A stretch of 64,000 bases of DNA from Pirellulales bacterium. GTDB lineage: Bacteria > Planctomycetota > Planctomycetia > Pirellulales > JAEUIK01. Positions 17,140 through 26,311 of the stretch are shown piece by piece. The stretch lies in the NCBI GenBank assembly GCA_019636335.1, contig JAHBXR010000002.1, positions 124,001 to 188,000 on the forward strand. The letters are read 5' to 3'. A program made the translations under genes and the position numbers. The notes below the pieces were generated by a model. It was not told the origin of the DNA. It saw only the letters and a program-made list of their open reading frames with translations, and did not search any database. Positions within the stretch are counted from its first letter, which is position 1; the number at the start of each line of letters is the position of its first letter.

Positions 17140-18279
17140 ATGGTTCGCTCCATGAAGCTCCGCAGGCGTCTTCTCTGGGCCTCGATCGCCACGTTGCTGG
17201 GCCTGGCAATTGTAGAAGGCCTGTTGCATCTGTACTGGCAATGGGCGGGCGACGACGCGACACGCCCGGAATCGCCGCGGGCCGTCGAGTTCATGGAAGA
17301 CTTCCACGCGCGGCACGATGCCGACCTGGGTTGGGCACACATCCCAGGCAAGCAGATTGCCGACTTCTACGGTCCCGGCCGGCACATCACAATCAACGAT
17401 CAAGGCCTTCGTGCCCGAGAATCCTATGCGCCGGCGCCGGTGGATGGGCGCTTTCGCATCCTCTGCCTGGGCGATTCGTTCACGCTGGGATACGGTGTCG
17501 ACGATCGAGCCACCTACCCGGCACAACTTGAAGCCGTCAATCCCGGGCTACAGGCGGTGAATATGGGGCAGGGGGGTTACTCGATCGGGCAGTGCTACCT
17601 CTGGTACCAGCGCGATGCAGACGCCTTGCACGCCAAGGCCGTCGTCGTGGCCTTGATCCTCGACGATATCTGGCGCATGACCGGCGGACGGATGGCCAAC
17701 GGGGCCGCCATGCCTCGCTTCGACCTTGTCGGCGGTCGACTGCACGTGACGGGGCGCCCTGTGCCCAAGAAAATCGCGGCCGGCGAGCCACTCGACGCGC
17801 GTGACGGCGTCGTGCGGTTTCTCTCGGACTACAGTGCCATCTACCGCACGGCAGAGTCACTCGCCGCCCCCTGGAAGAGTCCGCCCCTGGAAATCGACCC
17901 TTCGCGGCAACTGAATGTTGCCTGGGCGATTCTGGCCGAGTTGCACCGCGAGACGGCGCTCGACGGGCTGCCCCTGGTGATCGTGCTGCTGCCCGAACTT
18001 GCAGAATTGAAGGATTCTGCCCGCCGAGATCTCTACCGGCAGATCAGCCGAGCGCTGAACCAATCGGCACGGCAGGCGGGCATTCCCTTTCTCGATCTGG
18101 CGGGCAGTTTTCTGGCCGCCGGCAACGTCGACGATCTCTACCTCGACGAACAATGGCATCATTTCAGCGAGTTGGGCAACCGCCGCGTCGCCGAGCGTCT
18201 CGACGAATTCCTCGGCGAGACCTTGCCCGGCTATCCCTCGCGCCCCGAGGGGGTTCATTTGCCGGCCACGATGCCCTAA
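17140..18279 (+). CDS. Membrane-anchored SGNH/GDSL-type hydrolase
   Basis: The protein has 379 residues from the ATG at 17140 (a second ATG at 17152 is equally possible). A basic start and a hydrophobic helix (about 10-28) form a signal anchor. Block I of the SGNH fold is [15 protein letters not shown] with the nucleophile Ser (about residue 112), the Gly/Asn blocks are near [11 protein letters not shown], and the C-terminal D-x-x-H block is [19 protein letters not shown]. It probably removes acyl groups, such as acetyl esters, from extracytoplasmic polysaccharide, an inference from the fold. The frame is open upstream across the HEAT gene, but that part is antisense-like in composition. Confidence 0.82.
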   Translation: MVRSMKLRRRLLWASIATLLGLAIVEGLLHLYWQWAGDDATRPESPRAVEFMEDFHARHDADLGWAHIPGKQIADFYGPGRHITINDQGLRARESYAPAPVDGRFRILCLGDSFTLGYGVDDRATYPAQLEAVNPGLQAVNMGQGGYSIGQCYLWYQRDADALHAKAVVVALILDDIWRMTGGRMANGAAMPRFDLVGGRLHVTGRPVPKKIAAGEPLDARDGVVRFLSDYSAIYRTAESLAAPWKSPPLEIDPSRQLNVAWAILAELHRETALDGLPLVIVLLPELAELKDSARRDLYRQISRALNQSARQAGIPFLDLAGSFLAAGNVDDLYLDEQWHHFSELGNRRVAERLDEFLGETLPGYPSRPEGVHLPATMP

Positions 18280-18440
18280 AATTCCGGCACTGCGACACAT
18301 TCAGCGTTGGGCATTATTCCGCTCCGCGCAGCCAAGGAGTCTCGGGCGCCCAACGGAAGCCCGGAATGCGTGAGGGCACCGTTCTGCAAAGTGGCTCATT
18401 GGCCGCGTGGACAGCAATAGGCGCGAAGAGGGGGATCATC

Positions 18441-19223
18441 ATGCTGGAGCGGAAGCCGGTCTTCCCTCACGTTATCGAGATGAACTACCAGGCCGGTCAA
18501 CGGATCGGCTGCAATGTCTATCTCGTCTACGACGGCCCCGAATGGGTGCTGATCGATATCGGTTATGAAGACACCGTCGACGAGATCGTCGAGATCATCC
18601 GCCAGCTCGATTTTCCCCTCTCGAGCGCGAAAGGGGTCATCGCCACGCACGCCGATGCCGACCACATTCAGGGGCTGGCCAAGGTCAAGCAATTGCTGAA
18701 GACGCCGGCCCTGGGGCACCGCCTCGCGGCCGAGGCCCTCGCCTCGGGCGATCTCGTCAAAACCTACGCCGAGATCAGTGCTCAAGGGATCCACCTCGAA
18801 CTGCCGGCCGTCGAGATCGACCAACTAATCGACGAGGGGGACCGCATTCGCATCGGCGGCCTCGAACTCGAGGTCTGGCACACGCCGGGGCACACCGACA
18901 GCCAGCTCTCGTTCCGCCTCGGCAATCTGCTCTTCAGCGGCGACAACATCTACCGCGACGGTTGCGTCGGGGTGATCGACGCCCACCACGGCAGCGACAT
19001 TCAGGATTTCATCACCTCGCTCAAGCGTATTCGCGCGAGCGATGTCGAGTGGCTCTTGCCGAGCCACGGACCGATCTTCCGCAAGGACAACGCGGTGCTC
19101 GACGCCACCATCGCGCGGCTCGAGCAGTATCAGCACATGGCCGACTTTGGCACGTGTGCCGTCGATTGGCCCCTCATGGATGAGTGGGACCGCGAGCTGG
19201 CCGAGGGAAAACTTCCCAAGTAG
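18441..19223 (+). CDS. MBL-fold metallo-hydrolase
   Basis: The protein has 260 residues from the ATG at 18441, which has AGAGGGGGA upstream. The metallo-beta-lactamase metal-binding motifs are in order: [10 protein letters not shown] (H-x-D-x-D-H variant), [19 protein letters not shown] with the bridging Asp, and LPSHGPI with the last His. This set suggests a dinuclear zinc or iron hydrolase, close to glyoxalase II-like or general MBL proteins. Substrate cannot be inferred. It has no signal peptide and is probably cytoplasmic. Confidence 0.88.
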   Translation: MLERKPVFPHVIEMNYQAGQRIGCNVYLVYDGPEWVLIDIGYEDTVDEIVEIIRQLDFPLSSAKGVIATHADADHIQGLAKVKQLLKTPALGHRLAAEALASGDLVKTYAEISAQGIHLELPAVEIDQLIDEGDRIRIGGLELEVWHTPGHTDSQLSFRLGNLLFSGDNIYRDGCVGVIDAHHGSDIQDFITSLKRIRASDVEWLLPSHGPIFRKDNAVLDATIARLEQYQHMADFGTCAVDWPLMDEWDRELAEGKLPK

Positions 19224-19525
19224 CTCGCCGTGATTCGATTTCCTCCCACGCCGGGCAAGGGTCCCCGGCGCGACCGAGGACGGTCGTGCTACCACCGGAA
19301 TTCAACGGTCCCGCGCGACCGGATCTTGCTTCCCGCGCAATGCTGCTATCGCGCCCTGCCAGCAGGTGTTAAACAGCGAGGTTTGCGTGGACTGATGAGA
19401 GCTGCGCATCGAGGCAAGGCGCCTCGCATGTTCCCTAATCGTGGATGCCGATAGAAGCCGTACAGGGACGCAACGTGTGGTTGCGTCGAGGCGTGGCGCC
19501 GGTATTTTCTGCCTTAGGGGCGAGG
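19224..19525. other. Intergenic region, no gene recognised
   Basis: This 302-bp gap has no plausible coding frame. It may hold the terminator of the MBL gene and the promoter of the small membrane protein downstream, but neither could be pinpointed. Confidence 0.35.
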
Positions 19526-19765
19526 ATGTTGTCTCTCAGCTCGATCGAGTTATTGCTGTGGATCGGCCTCCTCAGCCTGCTTCCCCTCGTGTTTGTGGTG
19601 CTGCGCGGCACAATGGCGCGTGTCCGCCAACAGGAGGAGGCCTACCGTGCCTCGTCGCGAGGTAATAGCCGAGCTCGCGGCGGCACGCGCCCCCCGCCCC
19701 TTCAGCCCCACCTGACGACCTCTCAGGCAAACTCGCGGCAATCTGCCCGCGATCGGGCAGCATAA
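19526..19765 (+). CDS. Small membrane protein, 79 residues
   Basis: From the ATG at 19526, preceded by AGGGGCGAGG, the protein has 79 residues: one hydrophobic helix (SIELLLWIGLLSLLPLVFVVL) and a basic, Ser/Arg/Pro-rich cytoplasmic tail with MARVRQQEEAYRASSRG. No known domain. The frame continues upstream to 19445 but without a better ribosome binding site. Confidence 0.45.
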   Translation: MLSLSSIELLLWIGLLSLLPLVFVVLRGTMARVRQQEEAYRASSRGNSRARGGTRPPPLQPHLTTSQANSRQSARDRAA

Positions 19766-19858
19766 CCCGAGTTCGGTCTTCACTCGCGGCACGAGGCTTC
19801 ACAGCCCAACCGCGCAGAGATCCCCCCTCTCCTCGAACGTCCCCCCACGGCCATCTGC

Positions 19859-20182
19859 CTACTGGGGGCGCTGGCGCCGCGTGGTGGGGGTTTCGAGATA
19901 GGGCGTCGAGGGCTGTTTCAGGTCGGCCGCGGTGAGAGGGCGCGCCGCACCCGGAATCGTGGCCTGGGGCGCCGCAATGGTATCCGGGGGACCATCGAAC
20001 TGGCGCACCACCTGAATCGGCCCGGTCATCTGCCCGGCGCCAGCCTGGTCGAGTTTTTCGTCGACGATCAACAGCGAGAAGAACGACGAAAAAATGATCG
20101 CCACCAGGCGGCCGGCAAGCACGAACGCGCAGAGGGCCCCCAGGCCATACAATACCCACCAACCCGGTCCACGCGATTGCAT
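19859..20182 (-). CDS. Single-span membrane protein of unknown function
   Basis: The protein has 107 residues and a GAGG ribosome binding site seven bases before the ATG. The N-terminus has one or two hydrophobic stretches (WWVLYGLGALCAFVLAG and LVAIIFSSFFSLLIV), followed by a polar, Pro/Thr-rich tail with repeated TP/PT dipeptides. It resembles many small planctomycete inner-membrane proteins without known role. Confidence 0.5.
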   Translation of the reverse strand: MQSRGPGWWVLYGLGALCAFVLAGRLVAIIFSSFFSLLIVDEKLDQAGAGQMTGPIQVVRQFDGPPDTIAAPQATIPGAARPLTAADLKQPSTPYLETPTTRRQRPQ

Positions 20183-20362
20183 TCAAACCTCGTCTGATTC
20201 ACGCCATTGCCAACGTATAACAGTCGACGTCCAGAGGCCTTGGCTGCAATCCATTGGGCTGCTGCCATGACCAATTCAAGTATGACCTGATTGAATCGTT
20301 CTCACAACAGTGAATGCGGATGCTGGACTGGCGAACCGGGGGTTCGCGAAACATCGAGGTTG

Positions 20363-20497
20363 CTATTCACCAGTACCGAGTAGATTCGGCAAATCGCGAG
20401 CACCATGCAGCACGCGTGCTATTTCAATCCCATCTGCCCTGACAACGTATGCCATCAGCTTGACGAGGTCTGGCTCAATCGTGCCTGTAGCTTTTTC
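20363..20497 (-). pseudogene. C-terminal remnant of a ParE/RelE-type toxin
   Basis: Reading the minus strand from 20497 to the stop at 20363 gives 44 codons ending ADGIEIARVLHGARDLPNLL plus four residues. The segment DGIEI-RVLHGARDL is the hallmark C-terminus of ParE-family toxins. The N-terminal two-thirds of a toxin (about 60 residues) is missing, and stop codons close the frame upstream. It overlaps the 3' end of the antitoxin-like gene in another frame. An internal deletion probably fused the two genes' ends and inactivated the toxin. Confidence 0.75.
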
Positions 20498-20787
20498 CTA
20501 AAGTCATCGATATCCCAGGAGGTTGCCAGGCCAGCGGCGACTTCGGCTTCGGCCTCTTCAAGCCGTGCAATGATCCAGCGGTCAAGTTGATCGTGCTTGT
20601 CGTCAGACTTGCGCGAGAGCCGCCATGTCAGGAATTCCTGCAAGACTTGTTGGTCGAGCAGCATTTCGGCCAGAGGACTCTCGAACAACCAATAAACCCG
20701 GTTGGACTCTTGGTCCTCGACTTCGATTGGCTGGCCCTTGCTCTGGGAAAGCGCAGTACGCATTTCGGGCGTAATTTTTGGTGCCAT
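20455..20787 (-). CDS. Antitoxin-like protein of a decayed toxin-antitoxin pair
   Basis: From the ATG at 20787 the protein has 110 residues. The start (MAPKITPEMRTALSQSKGQP) and the segment PIEVEDQESNRVYWLFESPL resemble small planctomycete antitoxins with a beta-strand pair before a helical toxin-binding region. The rest is charged and helical. Its last ~11 residues are probably aberrant, because they overlap the toxin remnant in a shifted frame. The frame continues upstream to 20817. An orphan antitoxin could still act as a DNA-binding repressor, but none of this is tested. Confidence 0.5.
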   Translation of the reverse strand: MAPKITPEMRTALSQSKGQPIEVEDQESNRVYWLFESPLAEMLLDQQVLQEFLTWRLSRKSDDKHDQLDRWIIARLEEAEAEVAAGLATSWDIDDFRKKLQARLSQTSSS

Positions 20788-20880
20788 ATTCCAATTATAG
20801 CCCAGATCAGCACCCACCGAGCAAACGCATAGCCGCCGGAGACGTCGAGTCGATGCAATCGCACTGAAAGTGATAGACCG

Positions 20881-21534
20881 CTACTTGATTTTGCCCTTCG
20901 AACGCAGATAGGCCAGCACTTCTTCGGCCAGCGTCTCGGCGTCCTTCTTGGCCGAATCGAGCACCAACTCTGGCTTCTCGGGGGCTTCGTACGGGTCGTC
21001 GATGCCGGTGAAACCCTTGATCTCGCCGGCGCGGGCCTTCTTGTACAGCCCCTTCGGATCGCGGGCTTCGCACACCTCGAGCGGGGCGTCGACCAGGATC
21101 TCGATGAAGTCCCCCTCGGGCAGCATGGCCCGCACGGCATCGCGATCGCGGCGATAGGGGCTGATGAACGCCGTCAGTGCGATGACGCCGGCCGAGGCGA
21201 ACAACTCCGAAACGGCGCCGATGCGGCGAATGTTCTCTTCGCGATCGATGGCCGAGAAGCCGAGTCCGAAACGGTTGGCGAACTCTTCGCTATGCCGCTT
21301 CTTCAGCATGCCCGGTCCGGCGTTGAGGCCCATGCGCACGTTGTCGCCGTCGAGCACGAAGCTGTGCGCACCCTGGGCGTGGAGCTTGTGGTCGACCAGG
21401 TTCGCCACGGTACTTTTGCCGCAGCCGCTGAGACCGGTGAACCAGATCACGCAGCCCTTATGACCGTTGAGGTTCTCGCGCTCTTCGCGCGACACCGCGT
21501 GTTCGTGCCAGGTGACATTCGTGTCGTTCGTCAT
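20881..21534 (-). CDS. cysC: Adenylyl-sulfate kinase CysC
   Basis: From the ATG at 21534 the protein has 217 residues, the usual size. It phosphorylates adenosine 5'-phosphosulfate with ATP to give PAPS. The P-loop is FTGLSGCGKST (about 32-42), followed by FVLDGDNVRMGLN (Asp/Arg binding APS), the RFGLGFSAIDREENIRR segment, and the lid motif FISPYRRDRDAVR. The later CEARDPKGLYKKARAGEIKGFTGID segment is diagnostic of CysC. No cysD/cysN sulfurylase genes lie nearby, so it is encoded alone here. PAPS may serve sulfotransferases, for which planctomycetes are well known. The open frame extends to 21837 but the family starts here. Confidence 0.95.
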   Translation of the reverse strand: MTNDTNVTWHEHAVSREERENLNGHKGCVIWFTGLSGCGKSTVANLVDHKLHAQGAHSFVLDGDNVRMGLNAGPGMLKKRHSEEFANRFGLGFSAIDREENIRRIGAVSELFASAGVIALTAFISPYRRDRDAVRAMLPEGDFIEILVDAPLEVCEARDPKGLYKKARAGEIKGFTGIDDPYEAPEKPELVLDSAKKDAETLAEEVLAYLRSKGKIK

Positions 21535-21746
21535 GACGTGCAAAGCTCCCGAGAAGTAGAGGGCATCAGGCGAGTCCGACAGCAAGGTTGCGCTGACCGA
21601 GACGAGGTCGCGCACCAGGGCCCGCCGCATTTCCACCGCAATATGATGAAGCCAAAATGATAGCGAAGCGCAAGAAGGGCCGAAAGGCCGTGACGGGGCG
21701 TGGAAACCCGGGAATTCTCCCCGCTCACTTCCACGCACCAGCCAAC

Positions 21747-22829
21747 TCAGTCCGACAGCCCGGCCAACTCGCACAGCGCTGCCGACATGACGGGTTGCGG
21801 GCAGCTCCAGACCAGAAAGAAGAGCGCTTCGCGGCACATCCGTCCGGCCGGATGCCCCACGACGTAGCCACTTCCCTTGGCCGCCGCCAGCGAAGCCTGC
21901 GAGGCCCGCAACGCCAGGCTATTGGCTCGCGCACGGAACTCGTCGTGGCTGCAAACGGCGTTGCCGCGCGCCAGCTCGAGCAGGTCGCCCGTGGCGAGCT
22001 CCACCTCGCGCGCCAGCGACAGGCTGGGGGGATTGAGGTCCGCGCGGCGCTCCGCCTCGTACCGCAGAAAATCGACCGCTGCCCGCGCCAAGCCGATCGC
22101 CAAGGTCGACGTTTGCAGTCCGCCGGTGTTCGCTCCGCTCCCTTGCGACATGACATTCTCTGCTGGTCCGGCGAGCAACCAGCGGCGTTCGACCCGCACG
22201 CGCCGGCAGCGCACTTCGCCCGTGTGGCTGGCCGTCAGGCCGATCAGTCGAGCCGGCTCGGCGGCCTCGACCCCTTCGAGCGCCGTGGGCAGGGCGACCA
22301 GGATCTGCCGACCATCTTCCAGCGTGGCCCCAGTGACGACCCAGTCGGCATGCGCCCCCCCGGTGACCCAGGGGCTGTAGCCGTCGAGCACGTAGTCCCC
22401 CGCCGTTTCTTCGGCCACGAGCGCGGGGCGCCCCAGATGTCGCCGGCTCGTGGTGAGATGCGATATACCCACCGTCGAGAAGGCGCTCCCTTCGACCAGC
22501 GGCGGCAATAGCTCGGCCTTCAGCGCTTCGTTGTCCGAAGCCTCGATTCGACGGCAAGCGCCCGCACGTTGCGTGAGAATGAAGGTCGTCGTCAGGCAGG
22601 CGGCCGAGAGCCGCAGGTAACCGCGAATGACGTCCCCTTCGCTCCAGTCGCAGCCCCCCCACCTCTGGCCGGAGAACCAGCGATAGACGCCGTATTCGCC
22701 GCACAGCTTCAGTTGATGCTCGGGCCACGCCTCGCTCACATCAAGTGCCGTGGCATGAGCGCTCAATTCGTGGCAGAGTTGCGCGAGGGCGGGATCGTCC
22801 GGTGTGGTGATCTGCGAAGAGTTTGACAT
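21747..22829 (-). CDS. Acyl-CoA dehydrogenase-like flavoprotein
   Basis: The protein has 360 residues with the acyl-CoA dehydrogenase order: an N-terminal helical domain, a central beta domain with FSTVGISHLTTSRRH and LDGYSPWVTGGAHADWVVTGA (FAD/substrate-binding segments), and a C-terminal helical domain with LAREVELATGDLLELARG. It lacks the YGGT-x-E-I and QERL signatures that carry the catalytic Glu in true dehydrogenases, so it may be a flavin monooxygenase-like (DszC-type) member or inactive. It is divergent from glgP, and about 230 bp separate the two start codons. Confidence 0.72.
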   Translation of the reverse strand: MSNSSQITTPDDPALAQLCHELSAHATALDVSEAWPEHQLKLCGEYGVYRWFSGQRWGGCDWSEGDVIRGYLRLSAACLTTTFILTQRAGACRRIEASDNEALKAELLPPLVEGSAFSTVGISHLTTSRRHLGRPALVAEETAGDYVLDGYSPWVTGGAHADWVVTGATLEDGRQILVALPTALEGVEAAEPARLIGLTASHTGEVRCRRVRVERRWLLAGPAENVMSQGSGANTGGLQTSTLAIGLARAAVDFLRYEAERRADLNPPSLSLAREVELATGDLLELARGNAVCSHDEFRARANSLALRASQASLAAAKGSGYVVGHPAGRMCREALFFLVWSCPQPVMSAALCELAGLSD

Positions 22830-23062
22830 GTCGTCACCGCAGGCTGCAGGTCGAGCAGAGCATCGAGCGTCGGCGGTTCACGATACCCCTGGGCGTTGCA
22901 GGCGACAACCGATCGATGGCCGCGGCGCGTGGCGCGTCTCACTTCACAAAATCTAATGCTGCGACGGCAATCTCGACGCGCAGAGGAATCAGGGGTCGCT
23001 CCCTTGGAAACACGCGATATAATCGGGGCGTTCCCGGCAGGCGCGCGAAGGAGAATCACTCG

Positions 23063-25264
23063 ATGAGTCAGACACAGGCTGCACGCCGCGGGGACCTCGA
23101 CAGCTCCGCCGTGCATGGATTGTCACCGCAGACGCTCTACGACAAATGTGTCGCTCTGGCCCACAATCTCTGGTGGAGCTGGCATCCCGAGGTCACGAGC
23201 CTGTTTCGCGACCTTGATCCCATTCGCTGGCGGCAGCTCGACCACAATCCGATCGCGCTCTTGGCAGAGTTCACGCCGGAGCGTCTCGAGATGCGCGCCG
23301 CGGAGCTCGTGCTCTACAGCCGCATCAATCAAGCGTATCGCCGCTTGAAGGAATACCTTTCGCCCACGCAGACGTGGGGTATCACCCACGCGGGTGTGCT
23401 CGGCTCGAAGCCAGTAGCCTATTTTTCCGCCGAGTTCGGCATTCACGAATCGGTGCCGATCTACTCCGGCGGTCTGGGCGTCCTCTCGGGCGACCACATC
23501 AAAAGCGCCAGCGGTCTGAACATCCCACTCGTGGCGATCGGCCTCTTCTACGATCAGGGCTATTTCAAGCAGCGCCTCGATCAGAACGGCTACCAGATCG
23601 AAGAGTACCAGGATACGAAGGTCGAAAACCTGCCGATGGAGCCGGCGCTCAGCCCCGACGGCAAGCCGATCACGATTCACATCGATACCCGCACCGGCCC
23701 GCTGCTGGCCAAGTTGTGGTTGATGCACGTGGGACGCATTCCGCTCTACCTGCTCGACTGCGACGTCGATCAGAACAGTCCCGAAGACCGCCAGTTGACC
23801 AGCCGGCTCTATGGCGGCGACCATCGCACGCGCATTCGTCAAGAACTGGTGCTCGGTGTCGGTGGCGTGCGGGCGCTGCGGGCGCTGAACATCACGCCCG
23901 GCGTCTACCACCTGAACGAAGGCCACAGCGGTTTCGCCTGTCTCGAGGCTGTGCGCGAGCGGATGGATATGCACGGCATGAGTTTCGACGACTCGTTGCG
24001 CGACGTCGCTCAGCACACGGTCTTTACCACCCACACGCCGGTGCCGGCGGGGCACGATCGCTTCGACGGCGGACTGATCGAAGAACACTTGGGCCCGCTG
24101 CGCGATGCCTTGGGCATCTCGTACGAGCAGTTCATGGGCCTGGGACGCGTCGATCCGCGCAACGACAACGAGACCTTCTGCATGACGGTGCTGGGGCTCA
24201 AGCTCTCGCGCCGGGCGAATGCCGTGAGCTCCTTGCACGGCCACGTCAGTCGCCGCATGTGGGCCCATCTCTGGCCGTGGCGCGTGGAAGAAGAGATCCC
24301 GATCGGTCACATCACCAACGGCGTACACATCCTCACCTGGCTCGCCGGACAGATGCAAGGCTTGTACGACCGCTACTTCCCGGCCAACTGGTTCAGCCGC
24401 ATGGGCGAGCCCGAGGTGTGGCAAGGCATTCACCAGATCGATCCGGGCGAACTGTGGGAAACCCACCAGGCGCTCAAGAACCTGCTGCTCGCCTTCGTCC
24501 GCCGCCGTCTGAGCCGCCAGTGCCGCCGCCGCGGCGAACCAGACGACGCCGTCGAAGCCGCACGCAACATGCTCGATCCGAACGTGCTGACGATCGGCTT
24601 CGCCCGACGCTTCGCCACCTACAAGCGGGCCTCGCTCATCTTGAGCGACATCGACCGCTTCAGCGCCCTGCTGAACGACGAGGATCGGCCGATCCAGGTC
24701 ATCTTTGCCGGCAAGGCGCATCCCGCCGATGAGCCGGGCAAGCAACTCATTCGCGAGATCGCCAACCTGCGCTTCGACGAACGCTTCGCCGGCAAGGTGG
24801 CCTTCGTCGAGGACTACGACATCAACGTCTGCCGCCACCTGGTGCAGGGGGTCGATGTCTGGTTGAACACGCCGCGGCGACCGCTCGAGGCCTCGGGCAC
24901 CAGCGGGCAGAAGGCCGTGCTCAACGGCGGATTGAACTTCTCCGTCCTCGACGGCTGGTGGGCCGAAGCTTACGACGGCAAGAACGGCTTCGCCATCGGC
25001 ACGGGCAATTCGCACGTCTCCGACGAGTTGAACGACAAACGCGATGCCGACGACCTCTATCGCGTCCTCGAGACCAAGATCATCCCGCTCTACTACGATC
25101 GCGACATCGACGGTCTGCCCCGCGGGTGGATCAAGATGATGATGAACTCCATCAGTTCGCTCGCGTGGCGGTTCAGCGCGCATCGTATGGTGATGGACTA
25201 CGTCCGTTCGGCCTACCTGCCGGCCGCGGGGGGCGTAAGCTGCGATATGTCGACTCGCTTCTAG
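23063..25264 (+). CDS. glgP: Alpha-glucan (glycogen/maltodextrin) phosphorylase
   Basis: From the ATG at 23063, preceded by AAGGAGAA, the protein has 733 residues. An N-terminal DUF3417 domain (about 20-115, LAHNLWWSWHPEV) marks the GlgP-type subgroup of GT35 phosphorylases. The catalytic body includes AYFSAEFGIHESVPIYSGGL, HLNEGHSGFACLE, and IGFARRFATYKRA. In the PLP-region segment NTPRRPLEASGTSGQKAVLN, the RPLEASGTSGQKA motif is typical. The enzyme releases glucose-1-phosphate from alpha-1,4-glucans in the cytoplasm. The usual PLP-lysine region of animal-type phosphorylase is altered in this subgroup, which is known. Confidence 0.93.
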   Translation: MSQTQAARRGDLDSSAVHGLSPQTLYDKCVALAHNLWWSWHPEVTSLFRDLDPIRWRQLDHNPIALLAEFTPERLEMRAAELVLYSRINQAYRRLKEYLSPTQTWGITHAGVLGSKPVAYFSAEFGIHESVPIYSGGLGVLSGDHIKSASGLNIPLVAIGLFYDQGYFKQRLDQNGYQIEEYQDTKVENLPMEPALSPDGKPITIHIDTRTGPLLAKLWLMHVGRIPLYLLDCDVDQNSPEDRQLTSRLYGGDHRTRIRQELVLGVGGVRALRALNITPGVYHLNEGHSGFACLEAVRERMDMHGMSFDDSLRDVAQHTVFTTHTPVPAGHDRFDGGLIEEHLGPLRDALGISYEQFMGLGRVDPRNDNETFCMTVLGLKLSRRANAVSSLHGHVSRRMWAHLWPWRVEEEIPIGHITNGVHILTWLAGQMQGLYDRYFPANWFSRMGEPEVWQGIHQIDPGELWETHQALKNLLLAFVRRRLSRQCRRRGEPDDAVEAARNMLDPNVLTIGFARRFATYKRASLILSDIDRFSALLNDEDRPIQVIFAGKAHPADEPGKQLIREIANLRFDERFAGKVAFVEDYDINVCRHLVQGVDVWLNTPRRPLEASGTSGQKAVLNGGLNFSVLDGWWAEAYDGKNGFAIGTGNSHVSDELNDKRDADDLYRVLETKIIPLYYDRDIDGLPRGWIKMMMNSISSLAWRFSAHRMVMDYVRSAYLPAAGGVSCDMSTRF

Positions 25265-25273
25265 GCAGACCCT

Positions 25274-26056
25274 ATGGCTCAGCTCGAGCGCATCACGATC
25301 TATCCGATCAAGTCGCTCGACGGGTACGATGTCGCCAATGCGGAGCTCATCTCCGGCGCTGGCCTGCGCCACGACCGCCAGTTCGCCCTGCGCGGTGCCG
25401 ACGGCGAATTCTTCAGTGCCAAACGCACCGAGAAGATTCACCGCCTGCGCTCCGTGTGCGATCCGCTGGCCCGCACACTTGAGTTGCGCCGTCAGGGTGA
25501 GAACGAGTCCGCGCGGTTTCATCTCGACGACGACCGCGCGGCGATCGAGGCGTGGCTCGGCGAGTATTTCGGCGCGCGGATCATGCTCGTCGAGCACGAC
25601 CTGGGGGGCTTTCCGGACGATAACGATTCGCCCGGTCCCACGATCGTGAGCGGGGCGTCGATCGAGGCCGTCTCGCAATGGATGCCCGAGCTCTCGCCCG
25701 AGGATCTGCACCGGCGGTTTCGCATGAACCTGGTGGTGTCGGGGGTCGAGCCCTTTTGGGAAGACCGCCTCTTTGGCTCCGGCGACGGCGTCGTGCGCTT
25801 TCAGATCGGCGACGTAACATTCGAGGGGACCAATCCCTGCCAACGCTGCCCCGTCCCCACGCGCAATCCGGAAACGGGTGAGGAGTACGAACATTTCGTC
25901 GTTACCCTCGCCAGACAGCGTGCCGCTACCTTGCCCGACTGGGCGCCTAAGGATCGCTTCGACCACACCTACCGCTTCACGACGAACACGCGATTGGTTC
26001 CCACGGGTCGCACGGGCAAGATCCACGTGGGCGATCAGGTCAGCGTCGTCGGCTGA
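25274..26056 (+). CDS. MOSC-domain protein (YcbX-like)
   Basis: The protein has 260 residues and starts 9 bp after glgP stops, which suggests coupled translation. An N-terminal MOSC beta-barrel domain is seen in MAQLERITIYPIKSLDGYDV and LRHDRQFALRGADGEFFSAK. The C-terminal MOSC domain contains RFRMNLVVSGVEPFWED and TNPCQRCPVPTRNPETGE with conserved Cys residues that could hold a molybdenum cofactor sulfur. YcbX-like proteins work in reductive detoxification of N-hydroxylated compounds. The link to glycogen metabolism is only positional. Confidence 0.9.
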   Translation: MAQLERITIYPIKSLDGYDVANAELISGAGLRHDRQFALRGADGEFFSAKRTEKIHRLRSVCDPLARTLELRRQGENESARFHLDDDRAAIEAWLGEYFGARIMLVEHDLGGFPDDNDSPGPTIVSGASIEAVSQWMPELSPEDLHRRFRMNLVVSGVEPFWEDRLFGSGDGVVRFQIGDVTFEGTNPCQRCPVPTRNPETGEEYEHFVVTLARQRAATLPDWAPKDRFDHTYRFTTNTRLVPTGRTGKIHVGDQVSVVG

Positions 26057-26222
26057 GCAAGTCGCGTGCGGTGGGTTGCAATGGCCACGCACGATCAGGC
26101 CCAGCAGGGTGGATGTATCAAAGCGGCAAAGCCCCAACCAGGGCTGGCTCGCGATTACACGGATGCTCAATGCCGATACTCGGCGGATCGCTGTTGACGG
26201 CCATCGAAGCAGCGGCTACAAG

Positions 26223-26245
26223 TAGAATCTGAATTCTAGATTCTA
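26223..26245. promoter_or_regulatory. Inverted repeat, probable TetR operator
   Basis: An 8-bp perfect inverted repeat, TAGAATCT and AGATTCTA, is separated by 7 bases (GAATTCT). It lies in an AT-rich patch about 66 bp upstream of the TetR gene start. The symmetric, AT-rich form and the location are typical of TetR-family operators, so autoregulation is likely. Whether the site also controls genes on the other side is unknown. The rest of 26057-26311 shows no gene. Confidence 0.5.
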
Positions 26246-26311
26246 TATCCCGTTTCTGGTTTTCCCCGCGAACTAACGCACTATTGCCCGCAAGGTCTGC
26301 CTGGGTTTTCC

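Noticed and set aside
23123-26170. Very long antisense frame opposite glgP and the MOSC gene
   Set aside because: It spans two well supported genes, has no domain pattern, and has amino acid composition typical of a reversed third-position-GC frame.
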